A stretch of 34,416 nt of DNA from Candidatus Methanomethylophilaceae archaeon (lineage in GTDB: Archaea > Thermoplasmatota > Thermoplasmata > Methanomassiliicoccales > Methanomethylophilaceae): contig JAGBGN010000056.1 in the NCBI GenBank assembly GCA_017935945.1, forward strand, positions 1-34,416, in the 5' to 3' direction. The notes beneath the pieces were generated by a model, which was not told where the DNA came from, made no database searches, and saw only the letters and a program-made list of their open reading frames with translations. Shown piece after piece: positions 15,883 to 22,666 of this stretch. Position 1 is the stretch's first letter. Each line of letters opens with the position of its first letter. The translations under genes were made by a program, and so were the position numbers.

Positions 15883-16842
15883 TCAGATGGTCAACGAGGG
15901 GACCATGGCCATCGTGGCCAGGTACACCACGTAGATCGCCACAAGGACCGCACCCATCGGACGGGAAATCCTGTTGTTGAATCTGATCATGACGAACATC
16001 AGGGCGGACATCAACAGCATCACGGGGAAATGGAACGTGAGGATCGTCTCGGAGATGGGGATGTCGACGATGAGTGCTCCGACCCCCAGGACGAAGAACA
16101 TGTTGAAGATGTTGCTACCCACGATGTTTGCCACGGCCAGGTCTGATTCCTTGCGGTAAGCGGCCATCAGACAGATGCATATCTCCGGCAGAGACGTACC
16201 GACAGCGACCACGATCAATCCGATGAGGAGCTCCGACACGCCGAAGATGGTGGCCAGCTCGGTGGCTCCGTCTATGAAGAACCTGGCGCCGTAGTACAGG
16301 AAAACCAATCCCAGGGCACACATGACGATCAGACGGGGAAGACCGTACTGGTTCCCGCCCTCCACAACATCCGATGTGTAGGCCTCCTGTCCCTCTGCAT
16401 CCCCCTTCTTGAGATAGTACACGAGGAACACGAACACCACGAGGGCCGAACAGAGGATGAGACCCTCCACGAATCCGATGAATCCTCCGATGGACATCAC
16501 CACGACAACGAGCGATGCGACCATCATCATGATGACCTCGAACCTCATCGAGAGGTACTTGGCGGCAAGCGGACTGATCATGGCTGCGAGACCGATCGCC
16601 AGACCGATGTTCACGATGTTGCTTCCGACCACGTTCCCTATGATGATCTCCGGTGTTTCGGAACTGACCAGGGATGTGACGCATTCCGGAGCTGAGGATC
16701 CGAACGCCACTACGGTGAGTCCGACAACGAATGCACTGATCCCCAGGCGGAGTGCCAAACCCTTGGCCCCCTTCACAAGCCAATCGGAACCGAAGTAGAG
16801 CATGACTATGCCCACAGGGATTCCGAGCAATACCCAATCCAT
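15883..16842 (-). CDS. Na+/Ca2+ exchanger (CaCA family, YrbG-like)
   Basis: Integral membrane cation antiporter. The 319-residue protein has about ten hydrophobic helices and the two inverted alpha repeats of the family: GLTVVAFGSSAPE...GNVVGSNIVNIG (41-80) and GLIVVAVGTSLPE...ANIVGSNIFNMFF (208-250), with the ion-binding Glu in each APE/LPE. A short hydrophilic cytoplasmic loop (about 145-168) separates the halves. Whether it moves Ca2+ in exchange for Na+ or H+ cannot be told. It is monocistronic, ending at a clear terminator. Confidence 0.93.
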   Translation of the reverse strand: MDWVLLGIPVGIVMLYFGSDWLVKGAKGLALRLGISAFVVGLTVVAFGSSAPECVTSLVSSETPEIIIGNVVGSNIVNIGLAIGLAAMISPLAAKYLSMRFEVIMMMVASLVVVVMSIGGFIGFVEGLILCSALVVFVFLVYYLKKGDAEGQEAYTSDVVEGGNQYGLPRLIVMCALGLVFLYYGARFFIDGATELATIFGVSELLIGLIVVAVGTSLPEICICLMAAYRKESDLAVANIVGSNIFNMFFVLGVGALIVDIPISETILTFHFPVMLLMSALMFVMIRFNNRISRPMGAVLVAIYVVYLATMAMVPSLTI

Positions 16843-16872
16843 GTTATTTTCTCCATATCAGATTTGAAATAG

Positions 16873-17877
16873 TTAACTGTCGAAAGCATAAGTGAGTTCG
16901 CAGGAACCACCATGTACATCGAAGTCCGCGACCGCACCGTTTATAAACGTCATGCGGGGAGCCTTGTGTCCAACATCAGCACCGAACACTTTCGGTACAT
17001 CGAATCCGGACAGCGCATCGCAAACGGTGCCGATGTAATCCTCTCCTTTGAAGAACAGGGGCCTACCGAAGACGAATCCGGTAACGTTCTCGAACCAACC
17101 GTCATCGGACATGCCGTTCAGCATCCTGGAGATGCGCGACTCGTCCATATCGTATGTCTCCATGTACCAAACGATGCCGTCGTCGGCGTACTTCCTGATG
17201 AAACCCCTGGGATCGGCCGTGGCCTTGCGATGGAACCATTCCAGGACGTCCATGCAGCCGCCGATCAACCTGCCCGAAAACCTGACATCGCCGGATGGCG
17301 ACACCCATTCCACAGGTGCCTCCTCGCGCAGACCCTCCAATCCCGTGACCCTGTCGGCGAAACCCACCTCATGGAATGGGAAGGATGTCTGGGAGGTGCG
17401 GGAACCCTCGACGAACTCCATGTTCTCGGTGATGCTGCGATGCCATGGATCCATACCGTAGTCACCGAAGTTTCCACCGTATATCGTGGCGACATCGCAT
17501 TCGGTCGTGATCTTGAACAGGAGGACGGTGTTGTCCGAGTACCCCTGGATCCACTTGGGTGAACGGGACATCAGGTCCCAATCCATGTGTAGGAGCATCT
17601 CGTGCTGGTAATCCCCGCCCTTCGCCGAGACTATGTATGCGACGGAGGGATCCGCCAGCAGGGAGTACAGCTCCCTGACCCTCTGGTCAGCCGGGGCACT
17701 GCGTCCGGTCTCATCGGCCGTGTATACATCCGGTGTCTCGATGACCCTGTAACCCCTCTCCTCCAACCTCCTGATGGCGTTGCGGAAACGGTTGATGTCC
17801 GTGGGGTCGGTTACACCGAATGACGGTGCGGTCACCCCGATCGCATCCCCTGCGGATAGGAACCTTGGAAACTTCAT
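16873..17877 (-). CDS. S66 family peptidase (LD-carboxypeptidase/MccF-like)
   Basis: The 334-residue protein has the S66 pattern: LSAGDAIGVTAPS at the N-terminus, the nucleophile serine in KWIQGYSDNT (S114), a central RLIGGCMDVL and the catalytic His in GADVGHKAPRM. Family members cleave cell-wall tetrapeptides (LdcA) or inactivate microcin C-type peptide-nucleotides (MccF). Archaea of this kind lack murein, so a detoxifying or scavenging role seems likelier; this is inference. The gene is divergent from the dUTPase-like gene, and an ATATAG element between them could serve as TATA box for both. Confidence 0.85.
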   Translation of the reverse strand: MKFPRFLSAGDAIGVTAPSFGVTDPTDINRFRNAIRRLEERGYRVIETPDVYTADETGRSAPADQRVRELYSLLADPSVAYIVSAKGGDYQHEMLLHMDWDLMSRSPKWIQGYSDNTVLLFKITTECDVATIYGGNFGDYGMDPWHRSITENMEFVEGSRTSQTSFPFHEVGFADRVTGLEGLREEAPVEWVSPSGDVRFSGRLIGGCMDVLEWFHRKATADPRGFIRKYADDGIVWYMETYDMDESRISRMLNGMSDDGWFENVTGFVFGRPLFFKGEDYIGTVCDALSGFDVPKVFGADVGHKAPRMTFINGAVADFDVHGGSCELTYAFDS

Positions 17878-17928
17878 GGCCCGGGTATCGTGCTAGTTCT
17901 ATATGCCCATTGGTCGTTACCCTGTCCC

Positions 17929-18417
17929 ATGGGAATACTGTCTGACAAGGATATCGTCGAGAGCATGATGACCGGATACCTCGGGATATCCGATTACCAT
18001 GAGAGGGGACTCACCCCCAACGGATACGACCTCCGCATCGCTGAGATCAGCGTGAGGGGCGATGATGAGATCAAGAGGGAGGGCGTGGTGACCATTCCCC
18101 CCAGGACCATGTTCTACGTGTCCACCATCGAGAGGGTCCGCATGCCCTCCGATGTATGCGCACAGCTCTGGCTCAGGACCACCTGGATAAGGAAGGGTAT
18201 AATCGGTGCGTTCGGCAAGATCGATGCCGGGTTCGAGGGGACCCTCACACTCGGTGCCTACAACGCCACCGACGACCCCGTGGAGATCCCCATCGGGGAG
18301 AGATTCTGCCAGATGGTCTTCGAGACACTCAACTCCGTCTCCCTGAAGGACTACGCCGAGAGAAGTGGAAACTACCAGGGGCAGACCGGTATCACACTGG
18401 AACCGGTCAAGAAGTGA
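17929..18417 (+). CDS. dCTP deaminase/dUTPase superfamily protein, probably archaeal-type dUTPase
   Basis: The trimeric family removes dUTP or deaminates dCTP. The 162-residue protein begins MGILSDKDIVESM, as in Dcd, and has LTPNGYDLRI, LRTTWIRKGI (the GRSS-type motif), GKIDAGFEGTLTLGAYN and NYQGQTGITL. The Glu needed for dCTP deamination (in the LE of the GW/F.G...LE motif) is Gly here, so simple deaminase activity is doubtful. The overall pattern (LR.T, IDAGFEG, IGERFCQMVFETL) is nearer to archaeal dUTPases. A TATA-like TTCTATATG about 25 nt upstream supports the ATG at 17929. It overlaps the convergent next gene by 11 bases. Confidence 0.75.
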   Translation: MGILSDKDIVESMMTGYLGISDYHERGLTPNGYDLRIAEISVRGDDEIKREGVVTIPPRTMFYVSTIERVRMPSDVCAQLWLRTTWIRKGIIGAFGKIDAGFEGTLTLGAYNATDDPVEIPIGERFCQMVFETLNSVSLKDYAERSGNYQGQTGITLEPVKK

Positions 18418-18682
18418 CCTTGTCCCTCATCGGAAGGTAACAGGCAGGGACGCGTGGGAGGTCCTTGAGACCGCCGATTACCTCCAGGGACTCCATGTCA
18501 ATCGTCTCGGTGACATGGTACCTCTTGGGTATGAACTCACGTGTCTCCCTGTCCACCCTTCCGATGAATATCCTGTCGGACACCGGGTTGTCCTTTCCGG
18601 GCACACGGTGACTCCGGCATTCATACAGGTAGGTGTACCTACCCTTCTCCACACGAGCTATGTATGCCATGGTCGGGAACAT
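18407..18682 (-). CDS. Small protein resembling an IS4/IS1634-type transposase N-terminus
   Basis: A 91-residue protein with MAYIARVEKGRYTYLYECRS and then DRIFIGRVDRETREFIPKRY. This is the pattern of the N-terminal DNA-binding part of archaeal IS1634-like transposases (YLvesyR...iGklD.eTGe). No catalytic domain follows and no inverted repeats are visible. It may be a domesticated or residual piece, or an independent small protein. A TATA-like CTTAAAATC about 25 nt before the ATG at 18682 supports that start; an upstream ATG at 18703 is less likely. Confidence 0.5.
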   Translation of the reverse strand: MFPTMAYIARVEKGRYTYLYECRSHRVPGKDNPVSDRIFIGRVDRETREFIPKRYHVTETIDMESLEVIGGLKDLPRVPACYLPMRDKVTS

Positions 18683-18787
18683 GGCATCCGACCGTAAATA
18701 CATGATTTTAAGCTGTGACTATACTGAATCCGACGTTTCCGGGATCACATGGTCGGCCGTAGTATCCAGGATGCGTGGTTTCACATC

Positions 18788-18814
18788 GTTTCAGGTGTAG
18801 AAACTTCCTGAAAC
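18788..18814. promoter_or_regulatory. Perfect 8-bp inverted repeat upstream of RNA ligase gene
   Basis: GTTTCAGG and CCTGAAAC are separated by 11 nt, immediately before the TATA-like CAATTAAATA of the RNA ligase gene. It could be an operator or the terminator of an unseen transcript. The remaining intergenic sequence (18715-18880) shows no gene. Confidence 0.4.
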
Positions 18815-18880
18815 CATGTTCAATTAAATACGGGACCGATTTGAGAACGTCTCACGGCGAAAGCCGAGGAGATAGCAAAC

Positions 18881-19870
18881 ATGGTCTTCATAAGATATCA
18901 GCATGTGGAGCGCATCAACACGGACGAATCCATGGGACTGTTGGATGGGACATGTCACATCTTCCCCAAGATGGACGGTTCGAACATGGGTGTGTACTCC
19001 GAGGATTCGGAGATCCGCATGATGAGCAGGAACAGGGAACTCGATGGTTCCGAACCCTTCGCGAAGTTCGCCGTCGCCCATGATGGGATAAGGAGGTTCG
19101 TGAAGGACTTCCCGGGGATGCGCCTCTACGGGGAATGGATGGTACCCCATACCGTGAGGTCCTATGTCCCCGAGGTATGGAACAGATGGTTCGTTTTCGA
19201 CATGACCGCCGAATTCCCCGATAGAAACTACACCTACATCGGTGTGAACGGGGAGGAGCGCACACTCGACTGCGATGGTCGTACATACATCCCCTACGAG
19301 GAGTACGTACCGATACTCGAAGCATACGGGATCGATTACATCCCCTGCATCGATGTTTTGGAGAACCCCGCCCCGGAGTGCCTTGCCGAATATGCCGACG
19401 TGAAGAACACCTGGATGATGTCCACGGGATGCGGGGAGGGCATCGTGGTGAAACGCTACGGTTTCGTGAACGCATACGGCAGGACGAGCTGGGCGAAGGT
19501 GATCAACGTCGAGTTCGCATCCATGTCCAAAGGCCTGAGGGTCAGGAACTGGCAGGCCAAACACGGGGACATGCCCCTGGAGTACACGCTCATCAGGGAG
19601 GGGGTCACACCCGACCTCGTGAACAAGGAGTACGAGAAGATCAGGGAATCGACCGAGAAGGTCGAACCCGGGAGACTGCTCGGGACGGTATGGCATGAGT
19701 TCTTCCACGAGGAACTGTGGGACCTCATCAGGAAACACAAGAACCCCACGGTGAACTTCAACGTCCTGCGCAAGGAATGCGACCTCATGGTGAAGGTCAT
19801 CAGACCGGAGGTGTTCGGATTGACAAAACTGGATGTCAGGGGATCATGCTGTCCTGACGATATCCATTGA
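18881..19870 (+). CDS. RNA ligase (ATP-dependent, Rnl family)
   Basis: Covalent nucleotidyltransferase joining RNA ends. The 329-residue protein has all the motifs: I KMDGSN (adenylated K30), a following SRNREL, IIIa LYGEWM (82-87), a FVFDM strand (about 104-108), IV EGIVVKRYG (186-194) and V WAKVIN (204-209). The C-terminal part (about 220-329) is a helical extension. GAGGAG 9 nt before the ATG fixes the start. It converges on and overlaps the Trm5-like gene by 27 bases; both act on RNA, though no direct link is shown. Its natural substrate (RNA repair or circularisation) is unknown. Confidence 0.85.
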   Translation: MVFIRYQHVERINTDESMGLLDGTCHIFPKMDGSNMGVYSEDSEIRMMSRNRELDGSEPFAKFAVAHDGIRRFVKDFPGMRLYGEWMVPHTVRSYVPEVWNRWFVFDMTAEFPDRNYTYIGVNGEERTLDCDGRTYIPYEEYVPILEAYGIDYIPCIDVLENPAPECLAEYADVKNTWMMSTGCGEGIVVKRYGFVNAYGRTSWAKVINVEFASMSKGLRVRNWQAKHGDMPLEYTLIREGVTPDLVNKEYEKIRESTEKVEPGRLLGTVWHEFFHEELWDLIRKHKNPTVNFNVLRKECDLMVKVIRPEVFGLTKLDVRGSCCPDDIH

Positions 19871-20845
19871 GTAGACACTCATGGTGGGGGAGTAGGTCTT
19901 CAGCTCGGAACTGCTGATGGATATGCTGTATCCCCTCTCCTCCATCCCCCTCACAAGGGAGTCGCATAATGCAGGGAAATCCACCCTCTCTATGATCTTG
20001 TACATGTGCACCGTACCCCCGACCTTGAGACGGTCCATGGCGAAACCCAGGAACCTATCGGCGATCTGCGGGAGGTTCATGATGATGCGGTCGGCCATTG
20101 GGAGGTCGTAGATGAGCTCGGATGAATCGCCTGTCATCGGGAACAGGTTGTCCACATGGTTCTTCTCCGCATTCATCCTCGCGAAGTGCTCGGCCTCAGG
20201 GTTCAGATCGATGGAGTAGACCTCGGACGGGGATGCGTTCTTGCATATCACGGTACCGAACGGGGCCACACCGCCGAACATGTCGATGATCACCTCCCCG
20301 TCAGCCACCATCGATGCGATACGAGACCTCTCGGATGATAGACGCGGGTTGAAGTAGACCCTTGCAGGATCCGTGTACAGCCTGACACCGAACTCCTTGT
20401 GGACGGTCTCGGAAGAACCTTCACCGGCAACCTTCTGGAGGTCGCGTATCCTGAACTCCCCCTTGACACCGTCATCGAGGAACACTATGCGAAGGTTGCT
20501 GTTGACCTTGAGGAGGGCCTCTCCGATCACGGAACGGTACTGCATCAGTTCATCGGGGAGCTTCATCATGGCCACATCGCCCACGATGTCGAACGATGTT
20601 GGCAGGATGTCCCTCAGGTCCTCGGGTACATCGGCCACCTCCCTGTAATCCGTGGGGCGGTGCTCCTGAACCTGCATCTCGGCATCCACGACCTCGTAAT
20701 CCCCGAAGGAATCGCAGAGGATAGGTATCAGAAGGCAATCGCCATCCGCACGTATCCTCGCATCCAGATCCAGCATGCCACCTGCAACGAGATCGGCCCT
20801 GACGGCCTCGCCTTCACGCTTCGGTACACGCACACATCTGGTCAT
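19844..20845 (-). CDS. tRNA (guanine37-N1)-methyltransferase, Trm5 family
   Basis: Methylates G37 next to the anticodon, or acts in wyosine synthesis (Taw2), using SAM. The 333-residue protein has an N-terminal D1-like region, a middle DIVGDVAMMKLPDEL...RIVFLDDGVKGEFRIRDLQKVAGE, the SAM loop VIIDMFGGVAPFG and the catalytic-type IIMNLPQ. The frame can be extended to 20893, but GGTTATAAT lies about 25-30 nt before the ATG at 20845, pointing to a leaderless start MTRCVRVPKREGE, which resembles Trm5 N-termini. Confidence 0.87.
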   Translation of the reverse strand: MTRCVRVPKREGEAVRADLVAGGMLDLDARIRADGDCLLIPILCDSFGDYEVVDAEMQVQEHRPTDYREVADVPEDLRDILPTSFDIVGDVAMMKLPDELMQYRSVIGEALLKVNSNLRIVFLDDGVKGEFRIRDLQKVAGEGSSETVHKEFGVRLYTDPARVYFNPRLSSERSRIASMVADGEVIIDMFGGVAPFGTVICKNASPSEVYSIDLNPEAEHFARMNAEKNHVDNLFPMTGDSSELIYDLPMADRIIMNLPQIADRFLGFAMDRLKVGGTVHMYKIIERVDFPALCDSLVRGMEERGYSISISSSELKTYSPTMSVYSMDIVRTA

Positions 20846-20985
20846 GTTGCCGAGGTAGGTGCGATTCATATTATAACCCCATGGATGCACCAACGTCAGG
20901 ATACCCCACCCATACCATCCGTCGAACTATCACAAACTAAGAGCGTGAGAGTAGACTTTATTAACGTCATTCACTACGACCGAAT

Positions 20986-21825
20986 GTGAAACCGATTGCA
21001 GACCTGAACGTCGCGGTACTGAAACACATATTCAAGTACAGATTCAACATCGCACACTGGACCAAAGAGAACAAGACCTTTGGTAAGGCGATATACAAGA
21101 TGCTCTTCGACAAGGACGATATGATCGTCCTCCCCAAGGACAGTGTGGCGAAGAGCAGGACCATCGAGACGGACATCCCCCTCGACAGTCCGGAGTCCAG
21201 TACCGTGCTCCCCAGCGAGGTCGTCAAGGAACTCATAAGGTCGGCGGGTCACATATTCATCATGAACTTCTGTCTGTGCAGGAAATGCACCGGTTGCAAG
21301 GACTATCCCACAGACCATGGATGCATCTTCCTAGGAAACGGCGTCCACAAGATCCCTCCGGAGTACGGTCGCCTGGCCACCGCCGAGGAGGCTGTCGATT
21401 ACATCGACGAGTGCTCCGCACTGGGTCTGGTCCACATCATCGGAAGGAACAAGATCGACCACATCTGGATGAACCTCGGTATGAAGGTCGAGCTCATGAC
21501 CATCTGCAACTGCTGTCCGTGCTGCTGCCTCTGGAAGGTCGTCAACGATATCTCCAACGACATCGGCGATGCGTTCAGGAGGATGAGGAGCGTCGAGGTC
21601 ACCGTGGACCCGCTGAAGTGCACCGGATGCGGCGTCTGTGTGGAATCCTGTTTCGCGAGTGCAGTCAACATCGTGAATGGTGTCTGCAACATCGTCGAGG
21701 ACCTGTGCAGGGGATGCGGTCGCTGTGTCGAGAACTGCCTCGAGGGTGCCATCTCCCTGACCTATGACAGGAAGGCCATCGACCAGGAGATCGCACAGAT
21801 GAAGTCCCTTGCGGACCTCTCATAA
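20986..21825 (+). CDS. 4Fe-4S ferredoxin-domain protein
   Basis: The 279-residue protein has an N-terminal region without known motifs, then CLCRKCTGCKDYPTDHGCIFLG (about 94-115), a dense CNCCPCCC stretch (about 173-180), and two C-terminal [4Fe-4S] motifs, CTGCGVCVESC and CRGCGRCVENC. Proteins with this layout are widespread in methanogens and other anaerobes but have no assigned role; electron transfer is likely. Start: GTG at 20986, about 25 nt after CTTTATTAAC; the ATG two bases earlier is immediately followed by a stop in its own frame. Confidence 0.8.
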   Translation: MKPIADLNVAVLKHIFKYRFNIAHWTKENKTFGKAIYKMLFDKDDMIVLPKDSVAKSRTIETDIPLDSPESSTVLPSEVVKELIRSAGHIFIMNFCLCRKCTGCKDYPTDHGCIFLGNGVHKIPPEYGRLATAEEAVDYIDECSALGLVHIIGRNKIDHIWMNLGMKVELMTICNCCPCCCLWKVVNDISNDIGDAFRRMRSVEVTVDPLKCTGCGVCVESCFASAVNIVNGVCNIVEDLCRGCGRCVENCLEGAISLTYDRKAIDQEIAQMKSLADLS

Positions 21826-21839
21826 GAAGGATTGTAAAT

Positions 21840-21855
21840 GTGGGGTTTCCCCCAC
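21840..21855. terminator. Bidirectional hairpin between ferredoxin-type gene and first ABC operon
   Basis: GTGGGG/CCCCAC stem (21840-21845 with 21850-21855) with a 4-nt loop lies between the two convergent stops. Confidence 0.55.
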
Positions 21856-21859
21856 GGTT

Positions 21860-22666
21860 TCAAAGGGTGTTGTGACCTGTCCTGATCCTCTTGGGTAGGA
21901 CGAAGAGCTCACCATCGTCATCGAATCCGACGGATGCGGACACATCGTACACCCTCTCGATCAGTTCCGGGGTGATGACCTCCTTCGGCTTGCCGATACC
22001 CATGATCTCACCCTTCCTCATTATTATGCAGAGGTCGCAGTACCTTGCCATCAGCGAAATGTCGTGCTCGGCGACAAGGATGGTCATATCCTTCTTGACC
22101 ATGGCATTGAGGTACTCCATCACATCGAGCTTGTACTTCATGTCCAAATGGGATGTGGGTTCATCCACAAGCATCAACCTGGGCTCCTGGACGTATGCCT
22201 TGGCGATGAGGACACGTTGCTGCTCTCCGGATGAGAGCGCACCCATCTGCCTGTCCTGGAGATGCTCGACACCGAACTTCTTCAGGGCGTCGATCACGAC
22301 CCCTTCATCGTTCTCGGTCTCCCACCACATGTTCTTCAGGAACGGGTAACGGCCCATCATCACCGTCTCATATACGGTCAGACCAAAGCTGTTCCTGAGC
22401 TCCGCCGGGACGTTGGCCACCTTCTTGGCGACCTCGGCGGGACCCTTGTCCAGAACGGACTCCCCGTCGATCAGGATCTCCCCGGAGGTGGGGTCATGCA
22501 TCCTGTTGATGCACTTCATCATGGTCGACTTACCGCATCCGTTGGGTCCGATGAGTCCGACCAGCATTCCGGACGGGATCTTGTATGAGACCCCGCGGAC
22601 GGCGTGGTATCCGTCCTCGTAGTACTTGTGGAGGTCCCTGACCTCCAACAGGGGTGTTTCATCCAT
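21860..22666 (-). CDS. ABC transporter ATPase 1 (BtuD/FecE type)
   Basis: Cytoplasmic ATPase energising importer 1. The 268-residue protein has Walker A GLIGPNGCGKST, signature LSSGEQQRVLIAKA, Walker B RLMLVDEPTSHLD and the H-loop in AEHDISLMA. The C-terminal extension (after about 225) is typical of the FecE/BtuD group. Its ATG overlaps the end of the fusion permease (8 bases), so they are translationally coupled. It ends the four-gene operon. Confidence 0.92.
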   Translation of the reverse strand: MDETPLLEVRDLHKYYEDGYHAVRGVSYKIPSGMLVGLIGPNGCGKSTMMKCINRMHDPTSGEILIDGESVLDKGPAEVAKKVANVPAELRNSFGLTVYETVMMGRYPFLKNMWWETENDEGVVIDALKKFGVEHLQDRQMGALSSGEQQRVLIAKAYVQEPRLMLVDEPTSHLDMKYKLDVMEYLNAMVKKDMTILVAEHDISLMARYCDLCIIMRKGEIMGIGKPKEVITPELIERVYDVSASVGFDDDGELFVLPKRIRTGHNTL

